Source: Candidatus Kaiserbacteria bacterium
GTDB lineage: Bacteria; Patescibacteriota; Minisyncoccia; Phycocordibacterales; UBA918
DNA length: 47,880 nucleotides
Direction: 5' to 3'
NCBI GenBank assembly: GCA_020428815.1
Contig: JAGQMC010000028.1
Span: 1 to 47,880, forward strand
The first letter of the stretch is position 1, and each line of letters opens with the position of its first letter. Both the position numbers and the translations under genes were made by a program. Positions 23,671-31,299 of this stretch are shown one piece after another. Below the pieces are notes generated by a model. The model was not told the origin of the DNA. It saw nothing but the letters and a program-made list of their open reading frames with translations, and did not search any database.

Positions 23671-24594
23671 CTAGGCAGTTCGTATGACAACACTGCCTTT
23701 CTTTCGTCCTGAATCAACATAGTGATTCGCTTCGACAATTTGATCTAAATCATAGATCCTATCGATGGTTGCAACCAACTTACCTGCGTCATACATCTCG
23801 GATAGTTTCTCTAGACCAGCGGACGCTTCTTTTGCAACATCAAGACTGTCGACGGTAACATAGTGACCTCCAATGGCAATCAGATGAGCTGCTGACTTTT
23901 TTGAAATCTTCCCGACGGCGTCGAAAACCACATCAAATTTTCCATTTATATTTTCCAGTGGAGTTTCTTTGTAGTTGTAGACCGTAGAAGCACCAAGCTG
24001 TTTGGTGAGTTCCATACCATCAGGACCACTTACTGCCGTCACTTCAGCCCCAAGATATTTAGCTACCTGCACCGCTGAGGTGCCGACCGCACCAGTCGAG
24101 CCATATATAAGCACCTTCTTACCTTTACCAGTCCCAGCTTTACGCAAAAAGTAAAAAGCTGTATTACCACCAAAAGGTAAAGTGCTCGCTTCCTCAAAGT
24201 TTGCCGTCTTAGGTTTGAGAGCAATGGTACCATCCTCAGGCAATACACAATATTCCGCGAAAGCCCCAAAACGAAAACCAGCCATTGCATACACCTCGTC
24301 ACCAACCTTGAAACGAGCAACATCATCACCCACCTCTACCACCTCTCCTGCTAGAACACTGCCTGGAATTCGTTTTGGTCTGGTAATCCCAACCAATAAA
24401 CGGATTACAATCTTGGCTACAAAACCTTTCACCCCATCACCACCATCAAGTGCACGCATTCGTACATCACCAGAATTGAGTGATGCTGCCTTTACTTTTA
24501 CCAAGATTTCGTTACTTTTCGGTTTTGGCTTTGGGACTTCTTGTACACTCAAGACCTCTGGTACACCGTAGCCATTTGCAATAACTGCCCGCAT
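23671..24594 (-). CDS. Zinc-free MDR-type NAD(P)-dependent oxidoreductase (quinone oxidoreductase-like)
   Basis: 307 residues. N-terminal GroES-like domain (EILVKVKAASLNSGDVR, PGSVLAGEVVEVGDDV) and a Rossmann domain with KVLIYGSTGAVGTSAVQVAKYLGA (AxxGxxG-type loop) and KFDVVFDAVGK. The structural and catalytic zinc cysteines of alcohol dehydrogenases are absent, so it belongs to the quinone-reductase/enoyl-reductase branch that uses NADPH. Substrate unknown. The ATG overlaps by one nucleotide with the stop of the preceding small membrane-protein gene. Confidence 0.9.
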   Translation of the reverse strand: MRAVIANGYGVPEVLSVQEVPKPKPKSNEILVKVKAASLNSGDVRMRALDGGDGVKGFVAKIVIRLLVGITRPKRIPGSVLAGEVVEVGDDVARFKVGDEVYAMAGFRFGAFAEYCVLPEDGTIALKPKTANFEEASTLPFGGNTAFYFLRKAGTGKGKKVLIYGSTGAVGTSAVQVAKYLGAEVTAVSGPDGMELTKQLGASTVYNYKETPLENINGKFDVVFDAVGKISKKSAAHLIAIGGHYVTVDSLDVAKEASAGLEKLSEMYDAGKLVATIDRIYDLDQIVEANHYVDSGRKKGSVVIRTA

Positions 24595-24722
24595 TATTTT
24601 TTGTTCTTATTGAAGCAACCCAGGCCCCAAAAAAGAATCCCCGTGCCAGCTGCTGATAAGAAAAAGAAGAGTCCGATACCAATCGGTGAACCCCAGTGCA
24701 AAATGTATACAATATATTCCAT
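24594..24722 (-). CDS. Tiny single-helix membrane protein upstream of the oxidoreductase
   Basis: 42 residues from the ATG at 24722: MEYIVYILHWGSPIGIG followed by a hydrophobic stretch (LFFFLSAAGTGILFWGLG) and a Lys/Asn tail. Its stop overlaps the start of the MDR gene, suggesting translational coupling. The frame continues upstream into the tRNA intron, which is not coding. No family recognised. Confidence 0.5.
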   Translation of the reverse strand: MEYIVYILHWGSPIGIGLFFFLSAAGTGILFWGLGCFNKNKK

Positions 24723-24769
24723 AGAGTTATTGTACCAAAAAGCGCCCTTAGTTCTAAGAATGCTTCGTC

Positions 24770-25076
24770 TGGCTCCGCAGGTAGGATTCGAACCTACGAC
24801 CAATTGGTTACACTTATCCATGCGTTTCTGCACGGGGTGGACTATATCATCATCCACTGGGGATGCGAGGCGCTTCGACCCATTTCTGGGGCTACTCCAT
24901 AAAGGATAGTCTCTGAACCTTTCTCAAAATGAGACTTGGCTGCTGATTGCCCACGACTGAACGTTTGGGGTTCCAGCAATTCACCTCGTTTGCAACACAC
25001 ATTACTGTGTGAGGCTGCTATTTAGAACATTTGTTCAATGTTACAGCCAACTGCTCTACCACTGAGCTACTGCGGA
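24770..25076 (-). tRNA. tRNA-Asn(GTT) interrupted by a group I intron, CCA encoded
   Basis: Exon 1 (25043-25076) holds the acceptor strand TCCGCAG, D-arm and anticodon 5' side ending CTGT. Exon 2 (24770-24810) begins TAACC and holds the T-arm with GGTTCGAATCC, acceptor strand and GCCA. Joined, the anticodon loop is CTGTTAA, anticodon GTT (Asn), and the acceptor pairs TCCGCAG with CTGCGGA. The mature RNA would be 75 nt including the encoded CCA. The intron splits the anticodon between its second and third nucleotides. Confidence 0.92.
24811..25042 (-). ncRNA. Group I self-splicing intron in tRNA-Asn, 232 nt
   Basis: On the minus strand the exon ends in T and the intron ends in G, as required. 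Conserved-core pieces are visible in order: P-like AATTGCTGGAA, Q-like GGGCAATCAGCAGCCAAG, R-like GTTCAGAGACTATCC and S-like GATATAGTCC. These match the pattern of the small subgroup IC3 introns of bacterial tRNA genes. No ORF is encoded inside, so any homing activity must come from elsewhere. Confidence 0.88.
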
Positions 25077-25144
25077 ATATTTAATTGTTACTCAAATGAG
25101 TTCGCCTATCTTACAGGTTTTTACGTGCAATTTCAACAGCAATA

Positions 25145-25486
25145 TTGAATATTAACTCATGGTATACACAACTGTGTATACCAAAAGATAAACGTACCTA
25201 CGCTGACAGAGCAGAGTACTTAAAGAAAGCTGCGTCTGAAAGAAGGAAAAAGTTAAGAAAACAAGCTGTAGACTACGGCGGTGGAAAATGTAAACTTTGT
25301 GGGTATAAAAAGTGCCAAAGGGCACTTTCCTTCCATCACCTTGATCCAACCAAAAAAGACTTTGGGTTGTCTGCTAGAGGACTGACAAGGTCATGGGATA
25401 AAATAAAAATTGAGTTAGATAAGTGCATTCTGGTCTGTGCCAACTGCCACATGAAAATACATGAAGGTGTCACTAAGATAGATTGA
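25145..25486 (+). CDS. HNH endonuclease domain protein
   Basis: 113 residues. Two CxxC pairs (CKLCGY, CANCH) bracket the HNH core: LSFHHLDPTKKDFG with the catalytic His pair and ILVCANCHMKIHEG. A Lys/Arg-rich helix (RAEYLKKAASERRKKLRK) precedes it. Such small HNH proteins are frequent as free-standing genes and some act in intron mobility. It lies 68 bp from the 5' end of the intron-bearing tRNA gene, divergently. The frame opens at a TTG at 25145; the true start is uncertain because a perfect 22-nt palindrome (25161-25182) lies in the first codons and no Shine-Dalgarno is seen. Confidence 0.85.
   Translation: MNINSWYTQLCIPKDKRTYADRAEYLKKAASERRKKLRKQAVDYGGGKCKLCGYKKCQRALSFHHLDPTKKDFGLSARGLTRSWDKIKIELDKCILVCANCHMKIHEGVTKID
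25161..25182. repeat. Perfect palindrome at the HNH gene start
   Basis: GGTATACACA / TGTGTATACC with a 2-nt centre. It could be an operator for the HNH gene or part of its leader; if translation starts later it is entirely upstream of coding sequence. Confidence 0.5.
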
Positions 25487-25990
25487 CTACAGTTTTCTAG
25501 AATCGTATGCCCAGTGTAAAATAGCTTGTTTTTGGCGCGGTCGACAGGAAAAGTCACCTGGCCGGCAGTTGTGTACCACTTGTGCAATGTGACGATTTAT
25601 AGCCTTCCAACGTTTTATTTGTCGTTCATCGTCTTCATGTCGTCTCCCTAGGTAATACCGACAATACCACTGAAACCAACCTAACGGATCATCCTTATTA
25701 ATCCAACCTTTCTGTTGCCATACCTCTAGTGGCTGACTAGCATTTACTCCAAAGTAATTTAAATCTTTCTCTGCCTTCCCTGTTTTAGATATCTTAGCTT
25801 TCTTGAACCAACTCTGTGGAAACTCGGCTGGCATTTCAAAGAAATAATTACCACCAAAAACACCTAGTTCCAGCATTTCTTTGGGAGTTAGGTGTGGTTT
25901 AAACTCTGAGTCAAAATTTTTTCCTATTGGTTCAGACAGCTCGTATACGTAGTTTTTTTGCCCGTTGTCGTTCACTGTCACTATTTTCAT
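25487..25990 (-). CDS. Conserved protein of unknown function, Trp- and Arg-rich
   Basis: 167 residues. The C-terminal half contains NYFGVNASQPLEVWQQKGWI, DDPLGWFQWYCRYYLGRR and CRPGDFSCRPRQKQAILHW, a pattern I have seen repeated in proteins of both bacteria and eukaryotes but for which no function is established to my knowledge. No membrane segment. The stop codon abuts the HNH stop (convergent), and an upstream 8-nt gap separates it from the small membrane gene at 25999. Confidence 0.8.
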   Translation of the reverse strand: MKIVTVNDNGQKNYVYELSEPIGKNFDSEFKPHLTPKEMLELGVFGGNYFFEMPAEFPQSWFKKAKISKTGKAEKDLNYFGVNASQPLEVWQQKGWINKDDPLGWFQWYCRYYLGRRHEDDERQIKRWKAINRHIAQVVHNCRPGDFSCRPRQKQAILHWAYDSRKL

Positions 25991-25998
25991 ATATCTTA

Positions 25999-26259
25999 CT
26001 ATCTCCTTTTTCCTGTCATGCGCTCATAAACCTTAACAAAATCTACATGGTCGGCGATTAGTTCGCCAACAATTGCAAATGGGATGGCTAGTAAAATAAC
26101 AATGCCCACCATCGTCCAAGTAATAGTTTCTCCAGTAGTGATATGGACTGCCACCAAATCTTCAGTTACGCCAATTACGATACCAAATAAAAGAAACTCG
26201 AACATTACTTCATAACGTTTCTTTTTCGCATGAGTAAATTTCTTTCTTCTTTTTCTCAT
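25999..26259 (-). CDS. Small membrane protein, two helices
   Basis: 86 residues from the ATG at 26259. A very basic N-terminus (MRKRRKKFTHAKKKRYE) precedes two membrane helices (FEFLLFGIVIGVTEDLVAV is weakly hydrophobic, WTMVGIVILLAIPFAIVGELI strongly so). The -10 box TATATT (26266-26271) is exactly 6 nt upstream of the ATG. A longer in-frame reading to 26388 runs into the mutM promoter and is not used. Unrecognised. Confidence 0.7.
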   Translation of the reverse strand: MRKRRKKFTHAKKKRYEVMFEFLLFGIVIGVTEDLVAVHITTGETITWTMVGIVILLAIPFAIVGELIADHVDFVKVYERMTGKRR

Positions 26260-26314
26260 GCATACAATATATCTCAAAAATATCTCAAGATTTCGCTTTT
26301 TTTGTGGACTTGGG

Positions 26315-26320
26315 TACAAT
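26315..26320 (+). promoter_or_regulatory. -10 box of mutM
   Basis: TACAAT with 6 nt to the ATG at 26327. Confidence 0.5.
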
Positions 26321-26326
26321 GCAAAT

Positions 26327-27187
26327 ATGCCAGAACTCCCTGAAGTAGAAACAGTTCGACTGCAACTTAAACACAAAGTAGTTGGCAAAACTATCGACTC
26401 AGTCGAGGTTTTTCATGGTAAATCGGTAGAAAATAACCCAGAAATTGAAGACAAATTAAGCGGAAAAACAATTGGAGATATTGACCGCGTTGGAAAGCTG
26501 ATGATTTTTTCCTTTAAAAAAGAACCAGATTTATTTTTGCTAGCGCACCTTAAAATGACCGGGCAGTTCTTCTACGTCGATATGAGTGGCGTGGTTGGCG
26601 GCGGCCACTCCATGACTGAAGCTGATATGGACCTGCCGATGAAGCATACACGAGTTGGTTATCATTTTACCGACCATACTTCCCTATACTTCAATGACAT
26701 GCGCCTCTTTGGATATAATAAACTTGCCAATGCCGAAGAAGTTGCCATAGCTAAGAAAAAATTTGGACCTGAACCGATTTATGAAGATTTTGATGCGGAC
26801 TGGTTTTATGAAAAGTTAAAAAAAAGAAAGACACCAGTAAAGGCGGCTCTGCTAGATCAATCTTTCATTGCAGGCCTGGGAAATATCTACGTTGACGAAG
26901 CGCTATGGCGAGCTAAGGTAAGTCCGATGCGGAGGGCTGATAAGGTGACCAAGAAAGAGGCGGCCGCTTTAGCGGCCGCCTCTGGAGACGTCATGAAAGA
27001 AAGTATCGCTGTCGGTGGCACAACATTTCAACACTTTAAAGACACTGGGGGCGAAAATGGTAACTTTACCGACTACCTGCAGGTCTTCGGCCAACAAGGT
27101 AAAAAATGTTCACGTTGTGGCACTGAAATAAAGAAGACTCGGTGCGCTGGCCGTGGTACTCATTACTGTCCTAAGTGTCAAAAATAA
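26327..27187 (+). CDS. mutM: Formamidopyrimidine-DNA glycosylase
   Basis: Bifunctional repair enzyme for 8-oxoguanine and formamidopyrimidines. 286 residues, starting MPELPEVETVRLQL with catalytic Pro2-Glu3 after Met removal. The helix-two-turn-helix region LDQSFIAGLGNIYVDEALW and the C-terminal zinc finger (CSRCGTEIKK...YCPKCQK) are intact. An upstream in-frame extension to 26258 is not family-like. Residues near 211-218 (EAAALAAA) are encoded by a perfect GC-rich palindrome (26957-26982). Divergent from the membrane-protein gene at 25999. Confidence 0.96.
   Translation: MPELPEVETVRLQLKHKVVGKTIDSVEVFHGKSVENNPEIEDKLSGKTIGDIDRVGKLMIFSFKKEPDLFLLAHLKMTGQFFYVDMSGVVGGGHSMTEADMDLPMKHTRVGYHFTDHTSLYFNDMRLFGYNKLANAEEVAIAKKKFGPEPIYEDFDADWFYEKLKKRKTPVKAALLDQSFIAGLGNIYVDEALWRAKVSPMRRADKVTKKEAAALAAASGDVMKESIAVGGTTFQHFKDTGGENGNFTDYLQVFGQQGKKCSRCGTEIKKTRCAGRGTHYCPKCQK
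26957..26982. repeat. Perfect GC-rich palindrome inside mutM
   Basis: GAGGCGGCCGC / GCGGCCGCCTC, 11-bp arms with TTTA loop, encoding an Ala-rich helix that replaces a normal family segment. Confidence 0.8.
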
Positions 27188-27201
27188 AAAATCTAAAAAT
27201 G

Positions 27202-27227
27202 AAATCTTATCATATATGATAAGATTT
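27202..27227. terminator. AT-rich palindrome between mutM and the DUF2061 gene
   Basis: AAATCTTATCATA / TATGATAAGATTT, a perfect 26-nt palindrome with T/A runs beyond. It sits between two convergent genes and may work as a weak bidirectional terminator. Confidence 0.55.
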
Positions 27228-27243
27228 AATTTTCTCATTTAAA

Positions 27244-27471
27244 TTAAGAACGCGCTATAGACTTCCCCCACTCAACATGGCCCCAGGCTCGTTCGTGGAA
27301 GTAGTAGAAAGCTAGTTTAATTATCACATCTGCCACACCGATGGCCCCAGCTAGCTTTAAATCTCCCGTTGCTGCATAAGCTAGCGCCATAGTGGTACTC
27401 GTGGCGATTGCTCGCCAGGTCAACGCTTTGATTATGCTGCGAGTTCTAAATTCCTTTGTGTTACTTAACAT
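27244..27471 (-). CDS. DUF2061 family small membrane protein
   Basis: 75 residues. The family pattern RSIIKALTWRAIATSTTMAL and KLAFYYFHERAWGHVEWG is clear. These are two-helix membrane proteins of unknown function. The -10 box TATACT (27478-27483) is 6 nt before the ATG and overlaps the ung -10 on the other strand. Confidence 0.9.
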   Translation of the reverse strand: MLSNTKEFRTRSIIKALTWRAIATSTTMALAYAATGDLKLAGAIGVADVIIKLAFYYFHERAWGHVEWGKSIARS

Positions 27472-27491
27472 GTTTCTAGTATAATCGCTCT
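27472..27491. promoter_or_regulatory. 20-bp bidirectional promoter between the DUF2061 gene and ung
   Basis: On plus, TATAAT (27480-27485) is followed by 6 nt and ATG (ung). On minus, TATACT (27483-27478) is followed by 6 nt and ATG. Both -10 boxes overlap by 4 bp, so the polymerases cannot occupy both at once. Confidence 0.6.
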
Positions 27492-28160
27492 ATGAATGTG
27501 ACCATCGAAGACTCGTGGAAAACCACGCTCAGTGAAGAATTTAAGAAAGACTACTTTAAACAACTTTCAGCTGAAGTAAAAGGAAGCTATTTACTTAACG
27601 AACCACCAATCTACCCTCCTGCCTCACTAGTTTTTAATGCTTTTAATCTCACTCCACTCGATGAAGTGAAGGTGGTGATTTTGGGTCAAGACCCTTACCA
27701 CGGCATTGGACAAGCTCACGGTTTGTCATTTTCAGTTCCAGACGGAGTCAAAATACCCCCGTCACTACAAAATATTTATAAGGAGATTAAGAATGACATT
27801 GGTACCGAGATTCCCGAAAGCGGCAACTTGGAGCGCTGGGCCAAACAAGGTGTATTACTTCTTAATGCCACTTTGACAGTGCCCGCCGGCACAGCCGGCG
27901 GGCACCAAGGTCTCGGCTGGGAGACCTTCACCGACGCAGTCATTAAAAAAATTTCAGACAAAAAAGAGCATGTTGTCTTCCTCCTCTGGGGTAATTTTGC
28001 CCGCTCTAAATCAAACTTAATTGATAAAAAGAAACACCTAGTTCTAGAGGCCCCACACCCTTCCCCCTTCTCTGCCCATTCAGGCTTTTTCGGATGCAAA
28101 CACTTTAGTAAGACCAATACTTACCTAAAAAATAACAATTTGTCAGAAATTGATTGGTAG
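27492..28160 (+). CDS. ung: Uracil-DNA glycosylase, family 1
   Basis: Removes uracil from DNA. 222 residues with all motifs: GQDPYHG (catalytic Asp), the LLLNATLTV strand, VVFLLWG and HPSPFSAHSGFFGCKHF with the catalytic His. The loop after LLLNATLTV reads PAGTAGGHQGLGWETF where the family usually has a short KxHxGxGWE loop, and the PAGTAGG part is encoded by a perfect palindrome (27879-27905). Predicted leaderless. Confidence 0.96.
   Translation: MNVTIEDSWKTTLSEEFKKDYFKQLSAEVKGSYLLNEPPIYPPASLVFNAFNLTPLDEVKVVILGQDPYHGIGQAHGLSFSVPDGVKIPPSLQNIYKEIKNDIGTEIPESGNLERWAKQGVLLLNATLTVPAGTAGGHQGLGWETFTDAVIKKISDKKEHVVFLLWGNFARSKSNLIDKKKHLVLEAPHPSPFSAHSGFFGCKHFSKTNTYLKNNNLSEIDW
27879..27905. repeat. Perfect GC-rich palindrome inside ung
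   Basis: GTGCCCGCCGGC / GCCGGCGGGCAC, 12-bp arms with a 3-nt loop, in frame, within a surface loop of the enzyme. Confidence 0.8.
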
Positions 28161-28306
28161 CAAATACTTGTTTTTTTGACAAACGAGAGTATCGTTAATT
28201 TTAGATGAAAGTTTTGTTTTGCTGTTACGTCTATATATGAAGATTATGACACTCCAATGAAGTATAAACACTTAAAGAAGAGTTAATAATATAAATTTAA
28301 TTAACC

Positions 28307-29062
28307 ATGAAAAATATAATATATATCGGTGTGTTACTGGCTATCATAATAGTAGTCGGTATTTTTACACTAAATAATTCAAATACAGCTGAGTATGTGG
28401 TGACGGTAGATAATGAAATTACTCAACTAGAAAACGAACTCGCCGAACTAGATTTAGCAGTCGAATCAGGCACCCTAACCGAAGCACAAGCCACCGAAGC
28501 CAAGGTAAAAATTCTAGCTCGCCTAGACTCAATCAACGCTTCAATTTCCAGTTCTGAAAAAGCTAAATTAACACCAGCTCAACAAAAACAACTATCGGAA
28601 GGCTTGGATAGACTAAAAAATATATTAGTTACCTATCAAGCAACCTTGTCAGTAATTGATGATAAGGCGGTAGAAACAGAAGTGGTAGCTAAAACTAAAA
28701 CTCGCAAAGGTGGTAGCGTTAAAAATATCAGCTCAGAAATTGTCGGAACAATCGATATAGTGGAGGACAATATTGAAGAAGTAGTTGAAGATTATGTGCC
28801 AGATGAACAGTTGGATGATCAAATCGAAGAAATAATAGCTGAAGAAGAAAACGAAACAGACACTGATGACACCAGCACTTCTACTGAGGATACTGTGGAT
28901 GACACTGAAGATGAGGTAACAGAGACTGATGATGACACTACCGAAGAAGCAAGTGAAGATGCTGACTCTGAGGATGAAGGGGTTAACAACAATAGTACTT
29001 CGACCGAAGATGAGGTTGATGAAATAAGTGAAACTGAGGAGGAAGCTAGGCCAGTAAACTAG
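28307..29062 (+). CDS. Membrane-anchored protein with an acidic tail
   Basis: 251 residues, unrecognised. One N-terminal hydrophobic segment (IIYIGVLLAIIIVVGIFTL) acts as signal anchor. A helical middle (about 30-115, EITQLENELAELDLAVESG) looks like a coiled coil with a hinge at TPAQQKQL. From about residue 145 the chain is Glu/Asp/Thr-rich (STSTEDTVDDTEDEVTE), a disordered acidic tail that would lie outside the cell. Such tails often bind cations or adhere to surfaces. A TTGACA is present at 28177-28182 but no well-spaced -10. Confidence 0.8.
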   Translation: MKNIIYIGVLLAIIIVVGIFTLNNSNTAEYVVTVDNEITQLENELAELDLAVESGTLTEAQATEAKVKILARLDSINASISSSEKAKLTPAQQKQLSEGLDRLKNILVTYQATLSVIDDKAVETEVVAKTKTRKGGSVKNISSEIVGTIDIVEDNIEEVVEDYVPDEQLDDQIEEIIAEEENETDTDDTSTSTEDTVDDTEDEVTETDDDTTEEASEDADSEDEGVNNNSTSTEDEVDEISETEEEARPVN

Positions 29063-29083
29063 GTCACGTCTGCCAAATAAACC

Positions 29084-29111
29084 ACAAAACCGCTATAGCT
29101 AGCGGTTTTGT
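29084..29111 (+). terminator. Terminator after the acidic membrane-anchored protein gene
   Basis: CAAAACCGCT / AGCGGTTTTG, perfect 10-bp stem with a 6-nt loop, then TTTAT. Confidence 0.75.
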
Positions 29112-29114
29112 TTA

Positions 29115-29135
29115 TCCCGAGGTCCATCCTCGGGA
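29115..29135. repeat. Hairpin downstream of atpD
   Basis: TCCCGAGG / CCTCGGGA with a 5-nt loop, 26 nt after the atpD stop on the minus strand. Confidence 0.6.
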
Positions 29136-29160
29136 CAGGTACTGACTGGAATTCGCCAAT

Positions 29161-29805
29161 CTAGCTGTTTTGAGCAGCCTCCTCTTTGGCGAGAATCATC
29201 GCCTTCACTCGCATAGTCGACACCACTGCATCACGATTTCTTTCATCTAGTTGCATAGTAATGAACTTGATAGTGTCTTCCAAGTTAGGAATTCTGACAT
29301 TTTCCAGGGCCGAAACTCTACGTCGTGTCTTTTCAATTTCTTCGGCTAAGTTCTCGGCGGTTTTTTCCAGTTCAGCCAAACGAATAATATCTACAAAGAC
29401 CATATCGAACTTTACCATCGCGTTGTCTAGGTCTCCGGTAGTTTCTAGCATTCCGTATGAGAAAGCTGAGCCAGACTTCTCTACCTTAAACTCTGGAATC
29501 TTTACTGACATTACACTCTTCACCTCTACATCCAAATCAATTTTGGCGTTAGGTAACATTAGTGCTGTGTTAAGGGCCGCTGAAGCAGTCATACTAGTCG
29601 CCCGAGTATATGAATCGAAAGCTGAACCCAACCGCTCTTCAACTGAAACCCTAAGATCTCTGGTTTCATAAATCACACTCATAAACTTCTTCACGAGCCC
29701 GTCTCGCTTATCTTTAAGAAGTTTATGACCTTTTTTTGCAACTTTGTGTTCCTTTTTCAATCTGAGCAAGGATACTCTAGTTGGATTCACTTTAAGGATG
29801 GCCAT
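29161..29805 (-). CDS. atpD: V-type ATP synthase subunit D (central stalk)
   Basis: 214 residues; the archaeal/V-type D subunit that runs through the A3B3 head. The N-terminus AILKVNPTRVSLLRLKKEHKVAKKGHKLLKDKRDGL and the C-terminal helix RRVSALENVRIPNLEDTI are diagnostic. Helical hairpin with an unstructured end. Last gene of the V-ATPase operon; 74 nt separate it from atpB. Confidence 0.95.
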   Translation of the reverse strand: MAILKVNPTRVSLLRLKKEHKVAKKGHKLLKDKRDGLVKKFMSVIYETRDLRVSVEERLGSAFDSYTRATSMTASAALNTALMLPNAKIDLDVEVKSVMSVKIPEFKVEKSGSAFSYGMLETTGDLDNAMVKFDMVFVDIIRLAELEKTAENLAEEIEKTRRRVSALENVRIPNLEDTIKFITMQLDERNRDAVVSTMRVKAMILAKEEAAQNS

Positions 29806-29851
29806 GGTGATTAATTAGTTTATTGTAACGATTTAATATAATTTCTCATGC

Positions 29852-29883
29852 GCCTAGGCCAGACCTAGGCAAGCTTGCCTAGG
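29852..29883. repeat. CCTAGGC palindrome cluster at the atpB stop
   Basis: A 20-bp perfect palindrome (CCTAGGCAAG / CTTGCCTAGG, 29864-29883) overlaps the atpB stop codon, and a third CCTAGG stands just beyond it at 29853-29858. No T-run follows. Confidence 0.7.
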
Positions 29884-31282
29884 CTCCGGCGGTTTCGGTT
29901 ACCTGCTCGCTTTTCGGCATCCACTTTTCAATTTCAGCTGGTTTTACACGCTTCAGTGAGGTTACTGGTAGCATTGATAGCAACTTCCAACCAATATCTA
30001 GTGATTCTTCTACCGTTCGGTTTTCGTATTCTCCCTGTCCGACGAACTCAGCTTCGAAAGCATCAGCGAACTTAAGGTGGGCTCGATCTGACTCATCTAG
30101 TGACGCTTCTCCCAGTACCACTGCCAGCTCACGAGCTTCCTTACCGGTCGCATATGAAGCGAACAACTGGTCCTTTAGGTTCTTGTGGTCTTCACGAGTC
30201 TTACCTTCCCCTACTCCGGCTGCCCACAGTCGTGATAGTGAACCCTGTACATCCACTGGTGGGAAGATACCACGTTGGTATAGTTCACGAGAAATCACGA
30301 ACTGACCTTCGGTAATGTAGCCGGTCAGGTCGGGTACCGGGTGAGTCTTGTCGTCGTCCGGCATAGTTAGGATAGGAATCTGAGTGATAGTTCCGTCCTT
30401 ACCCTTTACGCGACCAGCTCGCTCGTAAATAGTTGAAAGGTCGGTGTATAGGTAACCCGGGTAACCTCTTCGCCCTGGCACTTCCTTACGGGCTGAAGAT
30501 ACCTCGCGCAATGCCTCACAGTAGTTGGTAAGGTCAGTCAAAATAACTAGTACGTGCTTTCCTTTTTCAAAGGCTAAGTACTCAGCCGTTGTTAGGGCCA
30601 TACGTGGTGTAGACACACGCTCAACCACTGGGTCAGCTGCTGTGTTGATGAATAGCACAGAACGTTCTAGCGCTCCCGCTTCTTCGAATTCACGTCGAAA
30701 GTATTCCGCTTCCTCAAAAGATACGCCGAGGGTAGCGAACACAATCGCAAACTCCCCACCATCCTTCACGGTTGCCTGACGAGCAATCTGTGCTGCTAAT
30801 CGTGCATGTGGAAGACCAGCTCCTGAGAAAATTGGCAGCTTCTGACCTCGTACCAAAGTGTTCATTACGTCGATAGAACCAACTCCAGTCTGAATGAAGT
30901 CGTTCGGAAATTCTCGAGAGTATGGGTTGATTGGTTCACCAGCAATGTCTCGTCGTTGCTCTGGGACTAATTCTGGACCACCATCAGCCACTTCTCCCGC
31001 ACCATTAAACACTCGACCAAGCATATCTTCTGACACACCAAGTTTTAAAGTTTCACCACGGAAGCGAGCCCGTGTACCATCGGCTGTCATTCCAGTGGTC
31101 GAAGCAAACATCTGCACTACTGCTCTATCTTTGGCGATATCTAGCACCTTACCAAATCTCGGCTTTACTTCCCCTGGTACGTTCACTTCTACTAGTTCTT
31201 CATATTTTGCTCCCTCAACGCCTTCTACCACCATTAGCGGTCCGGCGATTGATGAGATATCTGTGTATTCTTTTTGACTCAT
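29879..31282 (-). CDS. atpB: V-type ATP synthase subunit B (non-catalytic head subunit)
   Basis: 467 residues, the expected size. It has the V-type B sequence from [14 protein letters not shown] to the C-terminal helical domain, including [25 protein letters not shown] where the P-loop is degenerate, as normal for B. Downstream of atpA by 17 nt. Confidence 0.97.
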   Translation of the reverse strand: MSQKEYTDISSIAGPLMVVEGVEGAKYEELVEVNVPGEVKPRFGKVLDIAKDRAVVQMFASTTGMTADGTRARFRGETLKLGVSEDMLGRVFNGAGEVADGGPELVPEQRRDIAGEPINPYSREFPNDFIQTGVGSIDVMNTLVRGQKLPIFSGAGLPHARLAAQIARQATVKDGGEFAIVFATLGVSFEEAEYFRREFEEAGALERSVLFINTAADPVVERVSTPRMALTTAEYLAFEKGKHVLVILTDLTNYCEALREVSSARKEVPGRRGYPGYLYTDLSTIYERAGRVKGKDGTITQIPILTMPDDDKTHPVPDLTGYITEGQFVISRELYQRGIFPPVDVQGSLSRLWAAGVGEGKTREDHKNLKDQLFASYATGKEARELAVVLGEASLDESDRAHLKFADAFEAEFVGQGEYENRTVEESLDIGWKLLSMLPVTSLKRVKPAEIEKWMPKSEQVTETAGA

Positions 31283-31299
31283 GATACAAATCTTAATTA

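Noticed and set aside
26258-26326. 23-residue N-terminal extension of MutM
   Set aside because: MutM needs Pro at position 2 as the catalytic nucleophile, so the start must be the ATG at 26327.
30894-31284. Long plus-strand frames opposite atpA and atpB
   Set aside because: These are shadow frames of well-identified V-ATPase genes with Ser/Pro/Thr-rich unnatural composition.
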